A stretch of 12,223 bases of DNA from Methylococcaceae bacterium (GTDB taxonomy: Bacteria > Pseudomonadota > Gammaproteobacteria > Methylococcales > Methylomonadaceae): contig SXIZ01000265.1 in the NCBI GenBank assembly GCA_005779525.1, positions 1 to 12,223 of the forward strand, read 5' to 3'. The notes under the pieces are model-generated. The model had not been told where the DNA came from. It worked only from the letters and a program-made list of their open reading frames with translations, and made no database searches. The first letter of the stretch is position 1; each line of letters starts with the position of its first letter. Positions 6,321-12,161 of the stretch are shown here, piece after piece. A program made the position numbers and the translations under genes.

Positions 6321-7871
6321 TTAACGTACTAAAAGATCGTTGCCAAACCAATTCACCAGGACATGTCGGTAATATTCGGCTTTTGCTACTTGCAGATGAT
6401 CCAAAGGATTAAAATTATCACTTAACACCACACCTTGAGATTTATCCACGGTAAACACGCGCTTTTGCAACCATTGCACCTGCTCAGGTAATAAAGCTTT
6501 GCTTTGTAAATTAATCCCCTTTGCTGACGCTAAGAAAATAAAATCATTAAAATCTTCGCCCGGCTCCGCCATAAATAAAGTTAACTCTGGGAATACTTGA
6601 CCGATAGTTTGTGCAACAGCCGCTAAACTACTTTGAGGGGCGTGGGTGAACGCCACAAAATTCAGCGCCAAAATGCCGTTCTCGGTTAACAAACCCTTTA
6701 ATTGAGCTAAGGTTTCCGTGGTCAATAAGTGCGCAGGTTCGGTACCCCCAGTAAAACAATCATGGATAATCAAATCGTATTTGCCACTTAAATGCCGAAT
6801 TTCATAACGTGCATCCCCGACAATTGCTTGCCCATTGGGTTTATAGCCAAAATAGTCGCGTGCTGCGGTCGCAACTGCCGGATCAATTTCTAGGGTATCG
6901 GAAATAATTCCATATTTGTCATACAAGGTTTTGCTCATATGCCCGGCGCCCAAGCCTATGATTAAAGCTTTGTGCATCGTCGGAGCCAACGCAGGAATCA
7001 GGCCAACAATTTTCTGGTAGCCCATAAAGGTTTGGCCGTTAGAAATACTCGAAGCACCAATCATTGAGGCATCAGAGGTTAAAAAACGTAAATCCTTTGC
7101 AGGTTCTTCAATGACCCGCACCCAGCCATATAGGCTTTCACGTTCAGATAAAATATTAAATTTATGATCTTTAGCGCCCATCTGTCCAGCGCCCACAATT
7201 TTAGGGAGCATGCTTAGACCAATCAACGCCACAATGGCACATGACAGCACAGCGAACGGCGTGCCGAACTGTTTTTGTTCGTAGATGCCTACTAAGATTG
7301 CAAGCACAAATAAAATTAAGCCCGTACCAATTAATATCTCACGCGAGCCCACCAGTGGAAATAGAAAAAACCCTAAGAACAAGGTTCCGACGACACTGCC
7401 AAACGTACTAATGGCATAAATAGCGCCCGCACTTTTACCTAGGCCTTCCAAATGCCGGGTGGATAATTTAATTGCAAACGGCCCCACCATCCCTAAAAAG
7501 GTCAGCCCAGGCGTAAATAACACTAAAGCGCTACAAAATGCGCCCAAACGCAATCCCAGCACATCCGTGGCTAACAAAATCGGCCGCGTCACCCAGGGAA
7601 TTAATAGCGTGCCTAAGCCTGCTGCGGCAATAATCATGGATAAACCGATCTTTTTCGAACTATCGGCTAAGCGCCCCCCTAAAAAATAGCCTATGGCCAA
7701 TGCAATCATAGTTACTGAAATTAAGGACGACCACACGTAAAGGCTAGCGCCATAAAACGGTGCAATCATACGCGTCCCTAGGAGCTCTATCACCATCACC
7801 GCAGCGCCAGTTAAAAAGACAGTCAGATATAAGCCATAGCGGCCATAATTATTTAGGGTAGTCGTACTCAT
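6321..7871 (-). CDS. Fused integral-membrane / spermidine-synthase-like protein
   Basis: This 516-residue protein has two halves. Residues about 10-225 form several transmembrane helices beginning FLTGAAVMVIELLGTRMIAP, the signature start of the fused MFS/spermidine synthase family. Residues about 245-500 form a Rossmann-fold aminopropyltransferase-like domain, with a glycine-rich nucleotide loop (GLGAG, 306-310), an acidic loop (LEID, 327-330), GDAR (352-355) and YDLIIHD (365-371) followed by the family's HLLT (381-384). Authentic spermidine synthases have a GGGDGG loop and a second acidic residue after the final Asp (DxxD). Here the loop has no Asp and the second position is Thr374, so ordinary putrescine aminopropylation is doubtful and the true substrate is unknown. 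The ATG at 7869-7871 has a modest GGA upstream. A terminator follows the gene, and it seems to be transcribed alone. Confidence 0.88.
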   Translation of the reverse strand: MSTTTLNNYGRYGLYLTVFLTGAAVMVIELLGTRMIAPFYGASLYVWSSLISVTMIALAIGYFLGGRLADSSKKIGLSMIIAAAGLGTLLIPWVTRPILLATDVLGLRLGAFCSALVLFTPGLTFLGMVGPFAIKLSTRHLEGLGKSAGAIYAISTFGSVVGTLFLGFFLFPLVGSREILIGTGLILFVLAILVGIYEQKQFGTPFAVLSCAIVALIGLSMLPKIVGAGQMGAKDHKFNILSERESLYGWVRVIEEPAKDLRFLTSDASMIGASSISNGQTFMGYQKIVGLIPALAPTMHKALIIGLGAGHMSKTLYDKYGIISDTLEIDPAVATAARDYFGYKPNGQAIVGDARYEIRHLSGKYDLIIHDCFTGGTEPAHLLTTETLAQLKGLLTENGILALNFVAFTHAPQSSLAAVAQTIGQVFPELTLFMAEPGEDFNDFIFLASAKGINLQSKALLPEQVQWLQKRVFTVDKSQGVVLSDNFNPLDHLQVAKAEYYRHVLVNWFGNDLLVR

Positions 7872-7973
7872 AAATTTTCCATATTTTTTAATTTAGACAG
7901 CATAAAACCTAGGTATTTTACGCATTTAAATTCCAGCGATAAACAGACCTTGCGAAAAAGCCACACAGATGCC

Positions 7974-7998
7974 CTACACTTTTACAAAAGTTGGGTAG
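7974..7998. repeat. Dyad ACTTTT-AC-AAAAGT with CTAC/GTAG flanks
   Basis: ACTTTT (7978-7983) and AAAAGT (7986-7991) are perfect arms two bases apart. CTAC (7974-7977) and GTAG (7995-7998) extend the symmetry past a three-base bulge. It lies about 105 bp upstream of the spermidine-synthase-like gene's ATG and may be an operator for it, or part of a degenerate intergenic repeat. Confidence 0.35.
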
Positions 7999-8008
7999 CG
8001 TGAAGCTT

Positions 8009-8040
8009 AAAAAGCGATTTGCTGAGCAGACTCAGCGCTT
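8009..8040 (-). terminator. Candidate intrinsic terminator of the suf-rsmJ-Rieske unit
   Basis: GCTGAG (8021-8026) pairs with CTCAGC (8031-8036) around a 4-base loop. AAGC (8012-8015) can pair with GCTT (8037-8040) across a bulge. Read on the minus strand, the structure ends in five T residues (complement of the A run 8009-8013). It lies about 70 bases beyond the Rieske gene stop, the expected end of that transcript. The bulge makes it imperfect. Confidence 0.5.
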
Positions 8041-8043
8041 GAG

Positions 8044-8064
8044 GACCTAATAAGCAACTAGGTC
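8044..8064. repeat. Inverted repeat GACCTA...TAGGTC
   Basis: GACCTA (8044-8049) and TAGGTC (8059-8064) are exact reverse complements with a 9-base loop. The hairpin sits directly upstream (minus-strand sense) of the candidate terminator at 8009-8040, so the two may act together in ending or stabilising the mRNA. No other signal was seen between 8065 and 8109. Confidence 0.4.
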
Positions 8065-8109
8065 AGGGAGATAGTCTTAGAGCAATATTCTTAGAATGCT
8101 GCCTTAGCC

Positions 8110-8433
8110 CTAAACATCCCAACGAGCATCCCGAATAAACAAAACTCCGTCTTGAATTTTTACCGGAAAACAAGCGATGTCTTCATAGGCTGGGGCAGAT
8201 TTAACCTGCCCAGTTTTCAGGCAGAATCGGGCACCATGCCGAGGACAAATAATCTCATCACCGTCCACTTGCCCACTGGCTAACTCTCCACCATCATGCG
8301 AACACACATCTTCCACGGCAACAAATTCACCCTGCAGATTAAACAGTGCGACATCGGTACCATCGACGTCCACAAGAATATGTTCCCCTTCCGCCAAAGC
8401 ATTTACCGCAACGGTTGCGATCCACTCCGACAT
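8110..8433 (-). CDS. Rieske [2Fe-2S] ferredoxin (non-heme dioxygenase ferredoxin type)
   Basis: This small soluble electron carrier has a Rieske cluster bound by two Cys and two His. From the second of two tandem ATGs it has 107 residues, a normal size for BphF/HcaC-type ferredoxins and for NirD-like proteins. The ligands are C44-S-H46 and C63-P-R-H66. The glycine-rich loop GGELASGQVDGDEIICP between them and the following FCLKTG are typical. The start is set by AGGAGG (8440-8445): it lies 6 bases before the ATG at 8431-8433 but only 3 before the ATG at 8434-8436, so the former is preferred. The AGGAGG overlaps the rsmJ stop codon, so the genes are likely translationally coupled. No oxygenase or reductase partner is in the window. 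Its place after sufS-sufU suggests a housekeeping redox role or an Fe-S client protein, which is inference. Confidence 0.92.
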   Translation of the reverse strand: MSEWIATVAVNALAEGEHILVDVDGTDVALFNLQGEFVAVEDVCSHDGGELASGQVDGDEIICPRHGARFCLKTGQVKSAPAYEDIACFPVKIQDGVLFIRDARWDV

Positions 8434-8443
8434 CATCAGCCTC

Positions 8444-9223
8444 CTACGTTTTTAAATACACATCATAACGGAGTAATTTTCCGGCATAAGATGCGCTTGG
8501 CTTCGCACCCAAAGGCTCGGCATACTCCGGACTTTTTACCACCACGCGTTTACCCGCCGCCTCCCAAGCTGCAGCAAACAAAGCGTTTTTATCCATATCA
8601 TCCCCGAGCAAATCATGCAAAATGGTCATACTTTTTTTTGCTAGGGCGGATTTTTTACGTTTGGGTGGAAACATGGGATCTATATAAATACATTCTGGCG
8701 TCACCTCCAAAGCCGCAAGCCTCGCTATCGCATCGTCGCACACTAACTGCGGCACTTGCAGTTGTAAACGTTGCACCCAATCCAACTGCTGCAGACGCAG
8801 CAAAGCATCAGACAACAATGCCTGCATCACCGGGGAGCGTTCAATGCAGGTGACATGATAACCCATGCGGAATAAATGCAAACTATCTTGTGCCCAACCC
8901 GTAGTCGCATCGACCACCGTTTTAGTTTTACGTCCTATGGCCTGGGCTAAAGCTCCGTCTTTGGGTGCAGGCCAGGAACGTTGTTCGCCCGGGCGCGGCT
9001 CAATCTCGACCAGCATACCGCCTTTATTCAGCAGTTCCTTGTCCAATAATTTCAGACTACTTTCGCGCCAAGTTAAAAAGAAACTTTCATTGACACGCAT
9101 AAGCTGCGTTGGCACACCTTCTAGCAGTGGCACGTCAAGCTGTGCAGCCAGAGCCTGATAGGCATCAAGGTCTCCTTGCCCAGGATACCAAACCGCCAAT
9201 TTGCCTTGATAGATTGGCTGCAT
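8444..9223 (-). CDS. rsmJ: 16S rRNA (guanine-N2) methyltransferase RsmJ
   Basis: RsmJ (YhiQ in E. coli) uses S-adenosylmethionine to methylate N2 of G1516 in 16S rRNA. Visible landmarks are the SAM-binding VVDATTGWAQD (103-113), the acidic loop CIERSP (126-131), the catalytic-type IDPMFPP (181-187), KKSALAKKSM (190-199) and RVVVKSPEYAEPL (226-238), all in the order seen in RsmJ. Starting at the ATG of 9221-9223 gives 259 residues, close to E. coli's 250. The open frame extends to an ATG at 9307, but those extra 28 residues overlap the sufU coding sequence and have no RsmJ counterpart. The gene starts 11 bases after the sufU stop and ends within the Shine-Dalgarno of the Rieske gene, so it is internal to the same transcript. 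A role in Fe-S assembly is not implied; proximity may be just operon packing. Confidence 0.93.
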   Translation of the reverse strand: MQPIYQGKLAVWYPGQGDLDAYQALAAQLDVPLLEGVPTQLMRVNESFFLTWRESSLKLLDKELLNKGGMLVEIEPRPGEQRSWPAPKDGALAQAIGRKTKTVVDATTGWAQDSLHLFRMGYHVTCIERSPVMQALLSDALLRLQQLDWVQRLQLQVPQLVCDDAIARLAALEVTPECIYIDPMFPPKRKKSALAKKSMTILHDLLGDDMDKNALFAAAWEAAGKRVVVKSPEYAEPLGAKPSASYAGKLLRYDVYLKT

Positions 9224-9234
9224 GTAACGCGAAA

Positions 9235-9687
9235 CTATTCTGTTGAAACAGCTTGCTGCTGATTTTTTAATGCTGCATCTAAGGTATGCCAAGCTAAGGT
9301 TGCGCATTTTACCCGCGCAGGGTATTCACGCACCCCAGCTAAAACCGCGAGTTTGCCCACCGCTTCTAAATTAGCATCATCGCCTTTCCCGGTAGTCATC
9401 GCATGAAATTGTTGAAACAAAGCGTCTGCTTCAGCCTCAGTTTTATCTTTGATAATTTCAGTCATCAATGATACCGACGCGGTAGAAATGGCACAGCCGG
9501 AACCTTGAAAGCTGGCATCGGTAATCACATCGCCTTGCATTTTCAGGAACAAGGTCAAACGATCGCCGCAAAGCGGATTAAAACCTTCGACTTTGCGATC
9601 AGCATTCGGCATTTCCCGGAAATTACGCGGATTGCGGTTGTGGTCAAAAATAACCTCTTGGTACAGATCACGTAAGTCATCAAACAT
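9235..9687 (-). CDS. sufU: SufU-type Fe-S assembly sulfur-acceptor protein
   Basis: This IscU/SufU-fold protein of 150 residues takes persulfide sulfur from SufS and passes it to the SufBCD scaffold. The three conserved cysteines are C40 (NPLCGDR), C65 (GSGCAIS) and C128 (KCATLAW), with D42 as the fourth zinc ligand. The stretch between C65 and C128 is longer than in IscU, and the HscA-binding LPPVK motif of IscU is absent, which marks it as SufU rather than IscU. By analogy with Bacillus SufU it should act as a zinc-dependent sulfurtransferase with SufS, taking the place that SufE has in E. coli. Its ATG overlaps the sufS stop by one base (TAATG on the minus strand), a classic sign of translational coupling. 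No sufE is seen in the window. Confidence 0.93.
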   Translation of the reverse strand: MFDDLRDLYQEVIFDHNRNPRNFREMPNADRKVEGFNPLCGDRLTLFLKMQGDVITDASFQGSGCAISTASVSLMTEIIKDKTEAEADALFQQFHAMTTGKGDDANLEAVGKLAVLAGVREYPARVKCATLAWHTLDAALKNQQQAVSTE

Positions 9688-10910
9688 TAGCCAAATACCT
9701 CTATTAAAGATTGAATACCCTGCATTAATACATCAATTTCTGCTTTGGTATTATACATAGCAAATGATGCTCTGGCGGTGGCTGGCACTTCGAAAAAGTC
9801 CATCACCGGCATCGCACAATGATGTCCAGCTCGGATCGCGATGCCTAAACTATCCAACATGGTGCCGATATCATGTGGATGGATACGGTCTAATGTAAAC
9901 GACAATATCGCGCCCTTTTCCTTCGCAGTTCCGATAATACGCAAACCGTTGATGGCTTGGGCTTGCTCTGTGGCATATTCCAGTAACTCCGCTTCATACG
10001 CGGCAATATTCGCCATACCGATGTGCTGGATATAATCAATTGCCGTGCCTAAAGCAATGGTATCGGCAATACTGGGAGTACCTGCCTCAAACTTATACGG
10101 TAGGCTGTTATAGTCGGTTTCGGTAAACGTCACCTTACGAATCATATCCCCTCCGCCTTGATACGGCGGCATGGCTTCTAATATCTTTTGTTTGCCATAG
10201 AGCACGCCAATACCACTGGGCGCATACAGCTTGTGCCCAGAAAAGACGAGGAAATCACACTCTAAATCTTGCACATCAATGAGCATGTGTGGCGTCGATT
10301 GTGCCGCATCTACCAGCACCGGGATATTTTTAGCATGTGCTTGGGCTATTAATTGCTTGACCGGATTGACTGTGCCTAGGGCATTCGACATTTGCGTAAT
10401 GGCAAATAGCTTGGTTTTATCCGTAAGTAAAGCATCCAACTCTGCAAGGATTAATTCACCCTGGTGGTCCATAGGCAGTACTTTTAAAATTGCCCCGGTT
10501 TCCTGACACAGCATTTGCCAAGGCACGATATTGGCGTGATGTTCCATCGCAGAAATCAGAATTTCATCGCCTGCTTTAAAATTGGCTTTACCAAACGTTT
10601 GCGCAACAAGGTTAATGGCTTCGGTCGCGCCACGCACAAAAATAATCTCTTTATCACTGGCGGCGTTGATAAAGTGTTGGACTTTTTCGCGTGCCAGTTC
10701 GAATTTTTCACTGGTACGTTGACTTAAGGTATGTACACCGCGATGTACATTCGCATATTCATGACTGTATACGTGCACCAAGCTATCAATTACCGCTTGC
10801 GGCTTATGACAGGTGGCCGCATTATCAAAATAAATTAATGGCTTATTGCGGATACGTTCCGCTAAAATCGGAAAATCTGCACGAATTTGTTCAACCGGAA
10901 ATGTACTCAT
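9687..10910 (-). CDS. sufS: Cysteine desulfurase SufS
   Basis: This PLP-dependent homodimer converts cysteine to alanine and leaves a persulfide for Fe-S cluster building in the cytosol. Its 407 residues match the usual ~406. Key residues are visible: H124 (EHHAN, stacks on PLP), D201 (DAAQS), the Schiff-base lysine K227 in SGHKLYAPSG, the persulfide-carrying C365 in RAGHHCAMP on the short group II loop, and R380 (ATARASF), which binds the substrate carboxylate. This separates it from IscS (group I, longer loop). The ATG at 10908-10910 lacks a clear Shine-Dalgarno, but the N-terminal FPVEQIRADFPIL matches SufS. It overlaps sufU by one base. In most genomes sufD lies directly before sufS; here an inverted Uma2 gene separates them, so sufS may need its own promoter. 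A weak candidate in the 10911-11023 gap is TTAAGC-17 bp-TAATAC on the minus strand. Confidence 0.96.
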   Translation of the reverse strand: MSTFPVEQIRADFPILAERIRNKPLIYFDNAATCHKPQAVIDSLVHVYSHEYANVHRGVHTLSQRTSEKFELAREKVQHFINAASDKEIIFVRGATEAINLVAQTFGKANFKAGDEILISAMEHHANIVPWQMLCQETGAILKVLPMDHQGELILAELDALLTDKTKLFAITQMSNALGTVNPVKQLIAQAHAKNIPVLVDAAQSTPHMLIDVQDLECDFLVFSGHKLYAPSGIGVLYGKQKILEAMPPYQGGGDMIRKVTFTETDYNSLPYKFEAGTPSIADTIALGTAIDYIQHIGMANIAAYEAELLEYATEQAQAINGLRIIGTAKEKGAILSFTLDRIHPHDIGTMLDSLGIAIRAGHHCAMPVMDFFEVPATARASFAMYNTKAEIDVLMQGIQSLIEVFG

Positions 10911-10954
10911 AAATGGTTATTGTATTGCTAAGGTATTAAATTTATTGAAATATG

Positions 10955-10977
10955 GGCTTAACTTGGTTTTTTAAGCC
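10955..10977. promoter_or_regulatory. Inverted repeat GGCTTAA...TTAAGCC in the divergent sufS/Uma2 promoter region
   Basis: GGCTTAA (10955-10961) and TTAAGCC (10971-10977) are exact reverse complements 9 bases apart. The repeat overlaps the -35 region of the candidate Uma2 promoter and of the weak sufS promoter on the opposite strand. It is not followed by a T tract on either strand, so an operator for a dimeric regulator controlling both genes is more likely than a terminator. The regulator is unknown. Confidence 0.45.
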
Positions 10978-10990
10978 GTTATGGTATAGT
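10963..10990 (+). promoter_or_regulatory. Candidate sigma-70 promoter of the Uma2-family gene
   Basis: TTGGTT (10963-10968), a 16-base spacer and TATAGT (10985-10990) predict transcription starting near 10997, with a leader of about 27 bases. A partial Shine-Dalgarno (AGGT, 11014-11017) precedes the ATG at 11024. The -35 element lies inside the inverted repeat at 10955-10977. Confidence 0.5.
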
Positions 10991-11023
10991 TTTAGAGTAT
11001 CTCATTAGTTTTTAGGTAACGTC

Positions 11024-11599
11024 ATGGCTAGCGTATCCGCCCCGGTTCGTAAACATCTCACCGACATCCACGAATGGCAACGACTAGGCGAGGCCAATAT
11101 TTTCCCTCCCAATAGCCGTCTGGAATTAATTGAAGGAGAAATCTTAGAAATGGCCCCGATAGGTTGTAAGCATGCCGGACATCTTATGCGTATCATGCAT
11201 TATTTTGCCCAAATCGTTGGAGAAAATGCCCTGCTAAACGCACAAAATCCACTGCAACTCGGCGACCTCTCCGAGCCTGAACCTGATTTTATGTTGTTGC
11301 GTCCGCGTGCCGATTTTTATAGCTCGCAGCACCCAGTTGCTACCGATGTCTTATTGCTGATTGAAATCGCCGATAGCTCGCTAGCATTTGACCAAACCCA
11401 AAAATTACGTCTGTATGCCATGCACCACATTGCAGAGTATTGGATTATCAATCTCAACGACCACTGCTTAGAGGTTTATCGCGAACCCAGTGGCGAAAAC
11501 TATGCGCAAAAAACCTCTTTGCGTATAGGCCAACACGCGAGTGTACTGCTCTTACCAGAAATTAGTGTCAATATTGCACAACTCCTGGGCACGCCGTAA
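11024..11599 (+). CDS. Uma2-family (DUF820) PD-(D/E)XK nuclease-like protein
   Basis: This 191-residue protein has the full Uma2 domain, with a restriction-endonuclease-like fold. The visible pattern is RLELIEGEI (32-40, including the conserved helix glutamates), SEPEPDFMLLRPR (83-95, catalytic-type D88), DVLLLIEIADSSL (108-120, E114) and K127 in the LYA helix, followed by AEYWIINL (137-144). The acidic residues and Lys of a PD-(D/E)XK centre are thus in place. Activity and biological role are poorly known for the family; its members spread widely in cyanobacteria and some gammaproteobacteria and are often called putative endonucleases. It is inverted relative to its suf neighbours, with its own promoter, and ends 6 bases from the convergent sufD stop. 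That suggests a gene inserted between sufD and sufS. No adjacent antitoxin or methylase is present to make it an obvious toxin or restriction system. Confidence 0.92.
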   Translation: MASVSAPVRKHLTDIHEWQRLGEANIFPPNSRLELIEGEILEMAPIGCKHAGHLMRIMHYFAQIVGENALLNAQNPLQLGDLSEPEPDFMLLRPRADFYSSQHPVATDVLLLIEIADSSLAFDQTQKLRLYAMHHIAEYWIINLNDHCLEVYREPSGENYAQKTSLRIGQHASVLLLPEISVNIAQLLGTP

Positions 11600-11605
11600 C
11601 AAACC

Positions 11606-11815
11606 TTATAACCAATCTTTTTCCACACCCGACTGCGGAAAACGTTGAAGCAATAATCCCAAAACCAATGCATGCAAACTGGGCAAGCTAATTTTAGCCA
11701 CCATTTCGTTGGCAAACGCAAAAGTCAGCATATTGCGGGCGCTTTCCACATCCACGCCGCGCGATTGTAAGTAGAAAATTGATTTTTCCTCCAATTGCCC
11801 TACCGTCACCCCGTG
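11606..11815 (-). CDS. sufD: SufD C-terminal fragment (Fe-S scaffold subunit), truncated at a composition junction
   Basis: SufD is a beta-helix partner in the SufBC2D complex on which Fe-S clusters are built. The last ~70 residues are present: HGVTVGQLEEKSIFYLQSRG, then VESARNMLTFAFANEMVAKI, ending VEKDWL at the stop (11606-11608). This is the standard SufD/SufB C-terminal pattern (E. coli SufD has HGATVGRIDDEQIFYLRSRG). Position before sufS favours SufD over SufB. Going upstream, the match ends at the His codon (11813-11815); beyond it the frame stays open to about 12142, but the predicted residues are unrelated and the DNA turns GC-rich. The rest of sufD, and any sufB and sufC, are therefore missing from the window. 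Whether the gene is really broken or only misassembled cannot be told here. Confidence 0.85.
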   Translation of the reverse strand, partial: HGVTVGQLEEKSIFYLQSRGVDVESARNMLTFAFANEMVAKISLPSLHALVLGLLLQRFPQSGVEKDWL

Positions 11816-12085
11816 TGGGGTTCGCACGGGCTCTTCTATCTCGACTCGGTGGACTACGTGATTCTCGCAGCGGGCACGCAGATGGGCGCGATGGAGGAGA
11901 CCTTCACTTTCTTCATCCCCGGTGGCATACCGATTCCAGGAATGTCCGTCGGATCGCTCACCAGTGGCGGCATGGGCATGGGCAACGGCATCGGCTTCCC
12001 GTTGCAGGCTCTCGTGCAGGAGCTGATGCTTCCCGGCCAACCCATGTGGTGGTCGAACAGCGAGATGGTCCTCCCGATGATGTGA
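11816..12085 (+). CDS. 3' part of an unrecognised gene in the GC-rich end segment
   Basis: I do not recognise this protein. The frame enters at the composition junction and runs about 89 codons to a TGA at 12083-12085. Codons end overwhelmingly in G or C, as expected for real coding DNA of a high-GC genome. The translation is plausible: LFYLDSVDYVILAAGTQMGA, then a Pro/Gly/Met-rich stretch (FFIPGGIPIPGMS and GGMGMGNGIG) and a C terminus WWSNSEMVLPMM. The frame extends 5' to a TTG at 11795, but those codons lie in the sufD side of the junction and are not part of the gene. No domain, signal peptide or catalytic motif can be named. A strong hairpin follows 48 bases after the stop. Its composition differs from everything before 11810. 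Confidence 0.55.
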   Translation, partial: WGSHGLFYLDSVDYVILAAGTQMGAMEETFTFFIPGGIPIPGMSVGSLTSGGMGMGNGIGFPLQALVQELMLPGQPMWWSNSEMVLPMM

Positions 12086-12132
12086 ACGCGGATGTGATTC
12101 CGCACGCGGCACGGTGGAGCGCACCAACGAAA

Positions 12133-12161
12133 GAGGCGACACCGCATGGCGGCGTCGCCTC
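12133..12161. terminator. Strong GC-rich hairpin after the unrecognised gene
   Basis: GAGGCGAC (12133-12140) and GTCGCCTC (12154-12161) form 8 bp. After one A/C mismatch, CCGC (12142-12145) and GCGG (12149-12152) add 4 bp around an ATG loop. There is no T tract, which is common for terminators in high-GC bacteria. It could serve transcription from both sides: a minus-strand frame stops at 12170-12172 with 17 codons visible to the window edge, possibly the tail of a convergent gene, though that is too short to call. Confidence 0.5.

Noticed and set aside
8296..8853. A 185-codon plus-strand open frame opposite rsmJ and the Rieske gene
   Set aside because: It is antisense to two confidently identified genes, with Pro/His/Lys-rich shadow composition and no recognisable motif.
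9224..9307. N-terminal extension of RsmJ from an ATG at 9307
   Set aside because: It overlaps the sufU coding sequence by 73 bp and adds residues with no RsmJ counterpart; the ATG at 9221-9223 fits the family length.
11024..11599. Uma2 gene as part of a toxin-antitoxin, restriction or defence system
   Set aside because: No antitoxin, methyltransferase, helicase or other defence gene is adjacent; the neighbours are housekeeping suf genes.
11606..12142. A 178-residue minus-strand frame joining SufD's C terminus to an upstream extension
   Set aside because: Only residues after the His codon at 11813-11815 look like SufD. The upstream part is low-complexity His/Arg/Ala-rich translation antisense to a well-biased GC-rich frame, so the fusion is an artefact of the junction.
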